A stretch of DNA of 64,000 nucleotides from Lasioglossum baleicum (taxonomy: Eukaryota > Arthropoda > Insecta > Hymenoptera > Halictidae): contig NW_027469552.1 in NCBI RefSeq assembly GCF_051020765.1, positions 1 through 64,000 on the forward strand, read 5' to 3'. Below the pieces are notes generated by a model. It was not told the DNA's origin. It saw only the letters and a list, made by a program, of their open reading frames with translations, and searched no databases. The translations under genes and the position numbers were made by a program. Below, one piece after another: positions 10,347-22,790 of the stretch (positions are counted from its first letter, which is position 1; each line of letters opens with the position of its first letter).

Positions 10347-13300
10347 ACTCTCCAAAATCACAAGGTAGGTGAAGCTTTTGACTCCGCCTTTCGACTCACA
10401 AAGAGGCTGGTAACGATCTCGAATGGGATGTCCCTCGATATTTTAATTCATCTATGACGTTAATGTGCCTGTCAATAAAATGTGTACTAATTTGCATCTC
10501 TGAATATGAAGTTGCAATCGATGCAGTGGGACATTTTCACAGACTGTATGGTATTCAGTAAAAAGATTGCCTTTATACCAATTTGTAACGTTCTCAACCG
10601 GTCTTACGCTCTCAGTTAATATTCAAACCGTGAATTGAGGTGACTATCACCAACACTGAACTGCGCATATACTCTCGGAACATCTTGTTCCACTGTCGGC
10701 ATCGTAGGATAGGTGAAGCCATTGACTTAACTTCGAGAATATCGTAGAAGGTGGAAACGGTCTTGAACGGTTTGACCTTGGATCTTCTAATTCAAGCACA
10801 AAACCAGTGTGATGGTCTCTAAAATGTGTAGTAATGTGTTTCTCTAATCACGAAGATATACTCTCGATACGGCGGGTTAGCTCCACGCACGGTAAGCCTT
10901 TCTGTAAAACGATTGACTATATAGCAATTGGAAACGTTCTGCAACGGTTTGACGGTTTGCTTCAATTTTCAAACTTTGAAATAAGATGTATAGTGCCACA
11001 ACGATTCAGCGCAATTACTCCCGGAGTACCTGGTTTGGCTCTCGGAGTCGCAGGATACATAAAGCTATTGACTTAGCGGTTCGACTATCAAAGGGGATGG
11101 TAACTTTCTCGAAAAGCTTGATCCTGGGTCTTGTAATTCATACATGAAATTAAGGTGCTCGTCACTACAATCTATATTAGTTCGTACATCTGAACGCGGC
11201 ATTATACTCTTGATACAGGGGGCTAGCTTACGGAGGGTATGGTCTTCGGTTCAAACATTTGCCTTTATACCAACTGGTAACTATCTCAATCGGTTTGACG
11301 CATTACGTTAATAATCAAACCCTGAATTATGTTGTGTATTGCTAATACTGTTCAGCGGATTTACTCCCGGAATCCCTTGTTTCGCTCTCGCATGCACAGA
11401 ATAGCTGAAACTACTGATTTGGCCTTTCGAATCTCACAGAACGTGGTAACGTCCTTGAACGGTTTGGCGCTCTATATTAATATTCAGGCATAGAATTAAG
11501 GTGTCAATTGCGAATAGTGTACAGTTTATTGACTCTCGGAATGCCTAGTTTGTCTTTTGAAATCGTAGGACAAGGTGAAACTACTAACCCTACAAGAATA
11601 CGTAATGTCCTATAACGGCTAGACTGCCTTCTTTCCCACTGGAAACGCAGTACGAGTGTAGCTATTGGTTTAGCCGTTCGAATCTCAAAGTCGGTGGAAA
11701 CGCTCTCGAACTGTTTGACTTTCGAACATTTAACAGATACATGAAATTAAGGTGCTTCCACTACAATGTATACTAATGTGTGTCTCTAATCACGGTGTTA
11801 TACTCGCGATACAGCGGGTTATGTTCTCGGATCGTAAGGCCTTCTGTAAAAAGAGTGACTCAATTCTAATTCGTAATGTTCTCCGTCAGTTTGTCTTTGT
11901 ACCTTAATGTTCAAGCCCTGAATTATCGTATCAATTGCAAATATAATTCAGCTGATGTACTCCCGGAATACCTGGTTTTCCTCTCGGAATCATGGTACAG
12001 GGGAAGGTACTGCCATAGCTACGCCACTCTCAATGTTGGTGGTTACGTTCTCGAACGCTTTAACACTCGAGCATCTAATTCATGCTTGCAATTAAGGAAC
12101 TCGTCACTAAAATGTCTGCTAATGTGTTACTCTAAACAAGAAGTTATACTCTCGATGCAGCTGGTTATGTTCTCGGACAGTAAGGTCATCGGTAAAACTC
12201 TTGACATAATACCAAAAGGTAACGTTATAGAAGAGTTAGACTCTGTACTTCAATATTCAAACCGTGGCTTAAGGTGTCCTTTACCAATAGTGTACCGCGA
12301 ACTGAAGTGAATACCAATTTCTTTCTCTGAACACGAAGTTACATTCTCGACGAAGTGGGTGAGGTTCGCGGAAGGTAAGGTCTTCGGTAAATCGTTTATC
12401 TTTATTGGAATTAGTAGCGGTCTGAAAGGGTGTGACGGTCTACTTTAGTATTGAAATTGGGAACTAAGGTCTCTGTTGTCATCACTGTTCAGCGGATTCA
12501 CTAACGGAGTACCTGCTTGCCTCTCGGTATCGCATGGTATGTGAAGCTATATTGACGAACATGTGCGACATTCAATGTAGGCGGTAACGTTCTCGAGCGA
12601 TTTGACTTCCGATGGTGATGTTTCTTCAAAAACCAGTGGTGTCTGTCCGCAAAAATGCCTACTAATTTGTTTCCGATATCATTGAGAAGGACACCCGCTA
12701 CAGCATGATTGGGTCTCAGAAGGAAAGGTATTCAAAGATGGAATGGCTCTATGCGAATTGATAATATTCTCAAACGGTTTGACGCTCTATTTTAATATTC
12801 AAACTGTGAATAAAGGTGCCCGTCACTGAAATGCGTACTAATTTCTGCCGTTGTACTCGAAGATATACCCACGATACGGCGGGTTAGCTTCTCGGTCGCT
12901 AATGCCTTCGCAAACATGTTTGACTTCATAGCAATTGTATCGTCATTATACGGTGTTACGCTCCATTTTAATAGCCAATCTGCGAATTCAGAAATGTATT
13001 GCTAATATTGTACATCGCATTTACTCCCGGAATATCACGTTTGATTTTCTGAATCACTGCATGTATGAAGCTATTGGCATAGCTGTTTGAATCTCAAAGT
13101 AGGTGGCAACTTTCTCGAACGGTTTGACCCTTAATCATCCAATTCATAATGAAGTTAAGCTCCCCGTCACAAAATGTCGACTAATTTGATCCACTGATAA
13201 CAAAGTTTTACTCTCGATGCAGCGGATGATGCTCTCTGAATGTAAGGCCGTCTGTAAAAAGGTGGGCTCTGTAGCAATAGGTATCGCTCTACAACGGTTT

Positions 13301-16300
13301 CCCTCTATTCTGCGGATTTACCCCTGGAATGCCAGACTTGACTCTCGGAATCACATCAAAATTTGAAGCTATTGATTCAGACCTTCGACTTTTAAAGAAG
13401 GTGGAAATGATCTCGAAGAGTTTGACACCCTGTCCTCTAATGTATGTTTGAAATTAAGGTGTGCTTCTGCCATAATATCTAGTAATTTGTTTCCGTGGAC
13501 ATTAAGCAAGACACACGCAACAGCGTGTGATGTTCACGGAAGGTAAGGTATTCGTGAGAACGTATGACATTTTGTGAATTGTTGTACTTCTTCCACGGTT
13601 TGTATCTGAACTTTCTTATTTATACCGGGAATTAATGTGTCCTTTGTCAATTCTGTACAGCGCATTTACCCCGAAATATCTAGTTTGTGTTTTGGAGTCA
13701 CAGGACGTGTTGAGGTATTAACTTAGTTGCTCGACGCTCCAGAAAGGTGGTAATATTCTCGAACCATTTGTCTCCGATGTTGATATTTATACACTAAAAT
13801 GTGGAGTCCGACCGCTAAAATGTCTACTAACTTGTTTCCGTGAACAGTAAGCGAGACGCACACTACAGCGTATTAGGTTCTCAGAAGGAAGGGTATTTGG
13901 TAGAAAGAATGATATTAATAGGAATTGGAAGTTTTCCGCAACGGTTTGATTCTCTTCTTTAATATTCAAACCGTGAATTAAGGTGACTATTATCAATACT
14001 ATTAAGTGAAATTACATTTGGGATACCTGGTATGATGCGCGGAATCAAAGGATTGGTGAAGTAATTGACTTATTCTTTCGAATCACAAAGAAGGCGGCAA
14101 TGTTCTCGATTGGATTGATACTCGATCATCTTACACATACGTGAAATAAAGGTGCCCGTCAATAAAATGTAGACTAACCTGTTCCTCTGAACTTGCATTT
14201 ATGCTCTCGATACAGCGGGTTAATTGGGTACAAACATTGACGCTATAACAATTGGTAATGTTCTCTTAGGATTTATTACACTACCTTAGTGATCAAACCG
14301 CGAAATGAGGTGTCTATTGCCAGAACTATTAAGCGGATTTACTCCTGGAAAACCCGGTTTGACTTTGGGAGTAACAGGATAGGTGAAGCTATATATACTT
14401 AGCCGTTCGATTCTTAAAGGTGGAGGTAACATTTGCGAACGGTTTGACACTCGATCTTCAAATTTATACATGACAATAGGGTTCTCGTCATTGAAATGTA
14501 TACTAATTTTCTTCTCTGGACACGAATTTATACTCTCGATACAGCGGGTTAGCTTCTAGGAAGGTAAGTTTTGACTCTATACCAATATGTGAAATTCTAA
14601 AACGGTTTGACTATGTACGTCAATATTTATACCGCGAAATATCGTGCCTAATGAGAATACTTTTCAGCGGATTGTCTCCCGGAATACATGATATTACTAT
14701 CGGAATCCCAGGATAGGTGAAGCTATTGTCATAGCTGTTAGACTACCAAAAGAAGGTGGGAACGATCTCAACCGGATTGGCACTCGATATGCTAATTCAT
14801 GTATGAAAATAATTTGTGCCTCTGCTCTAATGTCTAGTGATTGGTTTCCGTGGGCAGCACGCATGACTCCCGATACACAGGGTTAGGTTTCCCGTAGGTA
14901 ACGCATTCTCTGAAACGAGTGATTTTATACATATTAGTAACGTAATTAAACCGCTTGACGCTCTACTTTTAGAGACAAACTGTGACTTGAGGCGTCTATT
15001 GCCAATACTATTGAGCGCGGTTTCTCCGGTAATACCTGGTTTGACTTCCGCAATTACTGGACAGGTGAAGATACTGACTCAGCAGTTCGACACTAAGGGA
15101 TGGTGGTAATATTCGGGAACGCATTAACACTCGATCTAATATTTCATACATGAAATGAAGGTACGTCACTGTAAGATGCATACAAATTTGTTTTTCTTCA
15201 ACACAATGTTACACTCTAATTTCAGCGTGTTAGGTGTTCGACGGGCAAGGTTGTTGGTAAATCGTTGGACTACATAGCAGTAGGTAACGCTTTACAGCGG
15301 TTCGACACTCTACATTAATACCCATACCGCGAATTAAGGTACCTAATGTCAATACCGTTCAGTGGATTTACTTACGCTATACCTGGATCATCTCTCGTAA
15401 TCACAGGGTAAGTGTAGATATTGTCATTTCCGTTCGTCTCTCAAAGAAGATGGTGAAGTTGACAAACGTTTCGACGCTCGATCTTCTAATCCATACATGT
15501 AATTAAGCTGTCCGTTTGGTAAAGTGTCTACTAATTTATGTCGATGAGCACTCAACACGGCACTCCCTATAGCGGGTTAGGCTTCACGGATGTTATGGCC
15601 CACGGTAAAATGTTTGACTCGATACCAGTATGCGACATTCTACAATGGCTTCATACTGTTCTTTAATGTTCATACCGTGAGCTCACGTGTCTATTGCCAA
15701 TACTGTCCTGCGAAAATACTGCCGGATTACCTGGTATGGCTCTCGCAATCTCATAATAGGCGAAGATATTGACTTATCGGTTCAACTCCCGAGGAAGGCA
15801 GTTACGATTTCAAACGGTTTGAACTCGATCTTCTAATTCTTACATGAAATTATTTTGCACATCACAAAAATGCATACAACTTAGCTTCTATGAACACGAA
15901 GTTATAACCTCGATGAAGCGGATGAGTTTCGCGGAAGGTATAGAAATTGGTAAAATGTTTGACTTTATACCAACTGATAACGGTCTCGAATGGTGACACG
16001 CTCTTCTTTTATATTCAAACCGAGAATTGGGCTGCCCATTGCCAACAGTGTACATTTTGTTGACTCTCGGAGTGCCGCGTTTGGCTATCGGAATAACAGG
16101 ATAGGTAAAGTGATTGACTAAGCTGTACGACTCACAAAAAAGTTGCTAACGGTCTCTAACTGTTTGGCTCTGTATTTTGCTATCCATACATGAAACTGTG
16201 GTCTCCATCTGCTGAAAATTCTGCTAATTTGCATCTCCGAACTCGAAGATATACCCTCGATACAGCGGGTTATTTTCGCGAAAAGTAAGCACTTCGGTGT

Positions 16301-16640
16301 AAAGTTTGACTACATGCCAAAACGTAGCGATCTACAACAGTCTTACTCTGGACTTTTATACCATGAAATAGGGTTTATGATGCCAATACTGTACATCGGA
16401 TTTACTTCCGCATCATCTGGTATGATTCTCGGAATCACAGGATAGAGTAAGCTAATGATATAGCTGTTTGACTCTCAAAGAAGGTGGTAAACTTTTCGAA
16501 CGGTTAGACAATCGATCTTCCTATTAATACATGAAACTAAAGTGTGCGTCTGCTAAAATGTCTAGTGATTTGATTCTCTGAACACAAACTTATTCCCACG
16601 ATATATCGGGTTATGTTCTCAGAAAGAACGGTACCGGTAA
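10336..16640 (-). repeat. Satellite family B array, - orientation
   Basis: About 18 inverted B monomers, with blocks such as 'ggtttgactctcggaatcac', 'aggataggtgaagctattga', 'gaattaaggtgtctattgcc' and 'cgatacagcgggttag'. Many copies carry the type-2 variant around 12640, 13480, 13830, 14830 and 15530 ('gtctactaatttgtttccg' followed by a block ending 'aagcaagacac'). One copy near 12290-12330 has lost about half a monomer. No genes or RNA genes seen. Confidence 0.93.
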
Positions 16641-16656
16641 TGAGTATGAGTCTGTG
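16636..16656. other. B-/B+ inversion junction
   Basis: B- sequence ('gggttatgttctcagaaaga', then 'ggtaccggtaat') passes into B+ ('gtgtgagatgcacggctaag', consensus 'ttgagagtcgaacggctaag') around 16642-16650. The exact breakpoint is blurred by divergence. Confidence 0.7.
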
Positions 16657-18632
16657 TGAGATGCACGGCTAAGTCAACACCTTCACCGATCCAGTCATTC
16701 GGAGAGTCAAACCAGGTATTCCTGGAGTACATCCTCTGGAGAGTCTTGCCAGCAGACGGCATCATTTCACGGTTTGAATATTAAAACAGAGAGTCAATCC
16801 GTTGATGAACATAACCAATTGCTATAACGTCATACACTTTATCGCATAACCTGCATTCAAGAACATAATCCGCTGTATCGATAGCAGATCTTCGTGTTCT
16901 GAGAAACAAATTAGTAGACATTTTGAAGGAATATCGAGGGACAATCCGTTTTGAAACGTGACCAACGACTTTGGGATTCGAACAGCTGTGACAGCAGTCT
17001 CACCTATCCTGTGATTCAGAGTTTCAAAACCAGATCCTCCGGGAGTATATCCGCTGAATTGTATTGGTGATATACACCTTCGTTCATGGTTTGTAAATTA
17101 AAATAGTGGGTCGGACCGATTGAGAATGTAATTACCCTCTTTGAATGTCGAACGAATAAGTCACTAGATTCACCTATCCAGTGATTCGGAGAGTCAGACC
17201 AGGTATTCCTGGAGTTAATCCGCTGAACAGCATTGGCAATGCACACGTACATTGTCGGCACGAGCATGAAAATAGGGAGTTAAATCGTCGGAGAACCTTA
17301 TTAATTGTTGTAATGTCATTCTCCTTGCAGAATTCGTTACCTTCCGAGAACGCATCCCTCTGTATCGAGAGTATACCTTTGTGGTTGGGGATACACATTA
17401 GTAAATTATTTAGTGACGTCACCTGAAATTCATGTAAGAATTAGAAGGTCGGGGGATAAATTGTTCGAGAAAGTTACCACTTTCATTGAGGGACGAACGG
17501 CCATGTCAATAGCTACATCTTTGCTGTGACACCGACAGTCAATCCAGGTACTCACGGTAGAAATCTGTCCTACAGTATGGCATTAACAAATATTAAGGTG
17601 CAGTGTCAACCGGTGAAGAACGTTACCTATTCGTACAGAGACAATCTTTTGACCGGAGGCCTTAACATCCGAGAACCTAACCCGCTGTATCAAGAGTATA
17701 CCATCGTGTTCAGAGAAGCTAATTAGTATACACTTTAGTCATGGACAGCTTAAGTTCAGGTACGAATTACAAGATCGAGCGTCAAGTCGTTGGAGAATGT
17801 TACCATCTGCATTGCGAGTGCCACAGCTATATCACAATAGCTTCACTTTTCTTGATATGCCGAGTGTCCAACCAGATATTCTGGGTGGAAGTCCGCCGAA
17901 CAGTATTGGGAAGAGCCGCCTCACTTCACGGAATGAATATTAAAGTAGAGAGACAATCCATTCGAGAATATTTCCACTTGGAATACACTAAAATGTTTTA
18001 CCGAAGACCTTACATTCCGTGAACGGAACTCACTGTATCGAGACCGAAACACCGTGTTCAGAGCAACAAATTACAATACATTATGGTGACGGGCACCATA
18101 TTTTCATGCAGGAATAGAAAACTCGAGAGTCAAACCGTTCCAGAATGTGACCACCTTCCCAGAGAATCGCAAGGCTACGCCAATAGCTTCTCCTAACCCT
18201 TGAACCTGAGAGTTAAACTAGATATTCCGGGAGTATGTTCGCTCAAAATTATTGACAAAAGACACCTCAATTCGCGGTATGAATAATAAAGCAGAGAGCC
18301 AATCCGTGGAAGAACGTTACCTATTGCTATAGAGACAAACATCTTACAGAAAGCTTTACTTTCGGAGACGATAACGCGCTGTATTTAGAGTGAAAATTCG
18401 TTCTCCGAGATTAAAATTAATCTACACTTTACTGACGAGCATCTCAATTTCATGTAGGAATTAGATGATCTAGGGTCAAACCGTACGAGAACGGTACCAC
18501 CTTCTTTGTAGAGACGGACGGCTATGCCAATAGCTTCATGTATCCTGTAATTCCGAGTGTCAAATGAGGTATTCCGGATGTAAATCCTCTGAAAACTGCT
18601 GGCAATAGGCACCTTTAGTCACGGTTTTAATA

Positions 18633-18652
18633 TTAGGTTGTCCCATATGTTT
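18633..18652 (+). repeat. mariner left terminal inverted repeat
   Basis: The 20 bp 'ttaggttgtcccatatgttt' match the right end (19875-19894, reverse complement) at 18 of 20 positions. It is preceded by the TA target duplication. Confidence 0.92.
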
Positions 18653-18795
18653 ATTCTAAGTGGCAGTGTTTATATAAACATGCAGGCTTATCCCTCAGCC
18701 GTTCATGGCATCGGTTTCAATCGTCACAGGGATATTTCATAGTACGTTTCGATGGTGGGAAAGTTGCTTTTGAAATTTTTTCTGCCCTGTTCAGT

Positions 18796-19818
18796 ATGGA
18801 GAGCCAAAAGATGCTTTTGCGGTATGTTACGGTTCATTGCTTCAAAAAAGGCAATAGTGCAAAGGACACTGCAGACGAGATTTTCACTTTTTTCTGGAAT
18901 GGTACCAGCACTATTAGGACCGTCCAAAATTTGTATCTGACATTTGGAGCGGGAAATTTCTAGTTGAAAGATGGAGACCGCAGCGGCCGCCCACCAGCAA
19001 CTGATACGGCCATTATCAAGTATGTGCTCACTGAAAATCCACGATATAGTGTGCGTGAGATAGTGGATGCCACTAACATTCCCAAAACAATGGCACATAG
19101 ACATTTAATCAAAATAGGATATGCAAAACGATATGAAGTTTAGGTTCCACCCCTATTGACGAAGACCGGTCTCGTGAACTGCGTTTCTACGTGCGATTTG
19201 CTTCTCCAGCGACATGAATGGGATGCTTTTTGAAAGAGGCTTGTCACTGGAGACGAGACTTGGATTTTATGCCAAAATGTGCATCCGAAACGCACTTGTT
19301 CCAAGGAAAATTGACCTTCAACTATTGCAAAGCCTAGACTTCATCCGAAGAAGGCTCTTCTGTGCATTTGGCGGGACTGGAAAGATGTAGTGTTCTACGA
19401 GCTCCTTCCTCAAAGTGATACGATCAATGCTGACAAATATTGCAATAAACTGGATCAACTGAAAACCGCCATAGCCTTAAAACGGCCAGAATTGGCGAAC
19501 CGACGAGGCGTAGTATTCCATCACGACAACGCAAGACCGCATGTTGCGGTAGCCGTAAGTAAAAAATTATTACAGTTTGACTGGGACGTTCCACCTCATC
19601 CTCCATACTCCCCAGAGCTTGCTCCATCCGATTACTACTTGTTCCTTTCGTTACAAAATTCTGTCCGTGGTAAATCTTTCAAATCCGTAAGAGAAATAGA
19701 AACGCATCTAGATGAATATTTTACAAGCAATCTTCAACAATTTTGTAAAGAGAGTATATTGAGGCTTCCTGTGGGATGGAAGAAGGTTATAGATCGGAAC
19801 GGTTCAAATATAACATAG
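18796..19818 (+). pseudogene. mariner transposase, inactivated by four in-frame stops
   Basis: A cut-and-paste transposase relic of 340 codons, against about 345 in the family. The ATG at 18796 lies 163 bp inside the left end, as usual for mariners. The N-terminal helix-turn-helix region is followed by the linker 'LKDGDRSGRPP' (from 18964). The WVPHEL-type motif at 19138-19155 has its Trp replaced by a stop. The catalytic residues remain: Asp in 'VTGDETW' (codon 19252), Asp in 'HHDNARPH' (codon 19525) and Asp in 'YSPELAPSDYYLF' (codon 19630), the last two separated by 34 residues. Stops lie at 18961 (TAG), 19141 (TAG), 19231 (TGA) and 19312 (TGA), and no frameshift is seen. The last 142 codons from 19390 remain open. 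It cannot make a full transposase unless read through four times. Confidence 0.95.
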
Positions 19819-19874
19819 TAAATCCATCTTATACAGAAATTACCGTGTATTCATTTCGCATAAAAAAGGCGAGG

Positions 19875-19894
19875 AAACTTATGGGACACCCTAA
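19875..19894 (-). repeat. mariner right terminal inverted repeat
   Basis: 'aaacttatgggacaccctaa' is the reverse complement of the left terminus with two mismatches. The TA target duplication at 19895-19896 follows, and then the B monomer resumes. Confidence 0.92.
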
Positions 19895-22689
19895 TATTAT
19901 AGTAAAGCGTCAATCCATTTGAGAAAGTTACCAATTGGTATAAAGCCAAACGATTTACTGAAGACCGTACCCTGCGAATGTCTAATCCGCTGTATTAGGC
20001 ATTAATGCAAAGTTACCATCTTCCTTGGGAGTCGAACGGCTAAGTCAATTTCTTCACGTATCCGGCGATTCCGAGAGTCAAGCCAGGTATTCATGGAGTG
20101 AATATGCTGTACAGTATTGACAATAGACACCTTCATTCACGGTTTGAATATCAGAAAACTGCGTCACACAGTTTGGGAGCCCTACCAATTGGTCAAAGTC
20201 AACCAAAGTCAAATGTTGTACCGACTATCTTACCATGCGCGAATATCACCTGCATCATCGAGAGTATTTCATCGTGTTCAGTGAAAGAAATTTGTAATCA
20301 TTTTAGAGACAGGCGCCTTAACTTAATTTATGAATTAGTAGATAGAGGATCAAGCTGATCAAGAACGATACCACCATCTTTGTGATTCGAACGGCAAAGT
20401 CAATAGCTACACACATCCTGTGATTCCGTGAGTCAAACCACGAATTCCTGGAGTAAGTCTGCTGTTCATTACTTGCCTTAAAAACCCTACATCCCGCTAT
20501 AATTATTAAAGTATAGAGTCACACAGTTGTACAACGTTACCAATTGGTACAAGGTCTCGCTCTTCACCCCAGGCCCTACGTTCCGAGAAGTTTGCCCGCT
20601 ATGTGGAGAGTATATCCTCCTGCTCGAAGTAGCAAGATGATATAAATTTTAGCGACGGACAACTTAATTTCATCTGTGGGTCAGAAGATCGAACGTCATA
20701 CCGTTCTAGAACGTAAGCGCCTTCTTTGAGGGTCGAACGGCTAATTCAATAGCTGCACCCATCCTGCTATTCCGATAGGCAAACCAGGCATGCCAGGAGT
20801 CAATCCGCGTTACACTATTGGCAATAGACACCTTAAACCGAGGTCTGAATACTAACGTAAAGCGTGAAACCGTTTGAGAACGACACTACTTGTTACAAAA
20901 TCAGACGTTTTACAAATTACCTTACCTTCCGACAATCTATCGCGCAGCAGCGAGTGTGTTGCTTAGTGTAAAGGGAAACAAATTAGTATTCGTTGGAGTC
21001 ACGGACACCTTAATTTCGTGTATGAATAAGAAGATCGAATGTAATGTTTTGAATATTAACGTAGGGCATCAAACCTATTGAGAACGTTACCAGATGGTGT
21101 AAAATCAAACTGTTTACCAAAGACCATACCCTTCGTGACTCCAATCCGCTGTGTCGACATTATATATTTGAGATCAAAGATACAAATTAGTATTTAGTTT
21201 ACTGTAGCGCACCTTAATTTCATGTATGAATTAGAAGGTATAGTGACAAACCGTTCGACAACGTTATCACCTTCTTTGACAACCGCCCATCTATGTCAAA
21301 AGCTGCACCTATCCCGTGATGCCGTGAGGCAAATCAGGTATTCTAGGTGTAATGTCGCCGATCAGTATTGGCAATAACCACCTCAACTCACTGTATGATT
21401 GTTAAAGTACAGAATCAAGCCGCTGAAGAACGTTACCAGTTGATATAACGTCACGCTCCTCAGCAGATACCTTGCCTTCCGAGAACATAACACGATGTAC
21501 GGTGGGTATAACTTCGAGTTCAGGGGAACAAATTACTGTACGTTTCAGCAGTCGGAAACCATAACGGCATGTATGAATTAGAAGATCGAGCATCAAACTG
21601 TTCGAGATCGTTACCACCTACATTCAGAGTCGAACGGCTGAGTCATAAGCTTCACTTGTCCAGTGATTCTGAGAGTCAAACCAGGTATTCCAGGAGTAAA
21701 TCATCTGATCAGCGTTGGCAATATACGTACTTAATCAAATGGTATGAATATTAAGTTAGACAGTCAAACCGACGGTGAACAGTTCCAATTTGTATATGAT
21801 CAACCTTCTATCGGAAGGCCATACTGTCCGTCAACCTGGCCCGCTGTACCGAGAGTATTACTTCGTGCTTAGAGAAGCAAACTATTTTTCATTTTAGTGA
21901 CGGGCAAATTAATTTCAAGTATGAAATAGAAGATCGAATGTCAAACCATACGAGAATGTTACCACCATATTTGAGAGTCGAACGGTTAAGTCAAAGGCTT
22001 CACCTATCCTGTTGTACTGATAGTCATGTCAAGTAATCTGGGAGTAAGTCCGCCGTAGTTTATTGGCAACTGCCACCTTAAGTCACGGTATGGATATTAA
22101 TGTGGAGCGTCAAACCGACGGAGCAAATTAACAATGAACATAAAGTAATTTCTTTTAACGAATACCATACCTTCCATGTACCTAACCCGCTATAGCGAGT
22201 GTCCTGCTTAATGTGCACGGAAACAAATTAGTAGACCTTTCTGAGGACGGACACCGCATATTTGTGTATACATATAAATATACGAAAGCAAAGCTATCGG
22301 GAACGTTACCACCTTCTGTGCGAGACGAACTGCTAAGTCATTAGCTTCACCTATCCTGTGATTCGCATAGGCAAATCAGGTATTCCGGGAGTAATTACGC
22401 TTTAGAATTTTGGCATTAGACAATTTAGTTCACGGTTGGGATATCACAGAAGAGCATCAAACCGTTTGAGAACGCTAGCAATGTGCATTGACTCAAACGT
22501 GTTGCCTGAGGCATTACCATCCGCGAGCCACAGCGCCTTCAACGAAATTATAAGTTAGTGTTCAAAGAGAGAAGTTAGTATACATTTTGGTGACATGCTC
22601 CTTAATTACAAGTATGAATTTGAAGATCGAACGTCAAACCGCTCGAGAACGTTACCACTTTCTTTTAGAGACGAACGGCTAAGTCCATA

Positions 22690-22790
22690 GCTTGACGTCC
22701 TCAAATATTCTAAGAGTCTGACCATGTATTCCCGGTGTAAATGTTACTAACTTGCTACCTTGATCATTGAGCAAGACACTTGCTGCAGCG
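22690..22790. other. B+/B- inversion junction, copy 1
   Basis: B+ runs to 'cccggtgtaaat' (22742), then B- starts at 'gttactaacttgctacctt'. Flanking private features ('gtccatagcttg' before; 'ttgctaccttgatc' and 'aaattaaaagataaaagtct' after) recur at the 62730 junction. See findings. Confidence 0.85.

Larger units (their letters stand above)
18633..19894 (+). mobile_element. mariner (Tc1/mariner, DD34D) transposon copy
   Basis: The element is 1262 bp, close to the usual 1.3 kb for mariners. It is bounded by inverted repeats (left 'ttaggttgtcccatatgttt', right end read inward 'ttagggtgtcccataagttt') and by the TA target duplication at 18631-18632 and 19895-19896. It carries one transposase-derived frame on the + strand with the DD34D triad. 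Removing it restores a B monomer. It belongs to the Tc1/mariner superfamily by catalytic spacing and motifs; I do not assign a subfamily. The insertion postdates amplification of the host monomer but is old enough to hold four stop codons. Confidence 0.96.
16641..22742 (+). repeat. Satellite family B array, + orientation, interrupted by mariner
   Basis: About 14 B monomers in + orientation, split by the mariner copy at 18633-19894. The monomer continues in register across the insertion: 'cacggttttaata' on the left and 'ttatagtaaagcgtcaat' on the right. Type-2 copies occur near 20960 and 22200. No genes outside the transposon remnant. Confidence 0.92.
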
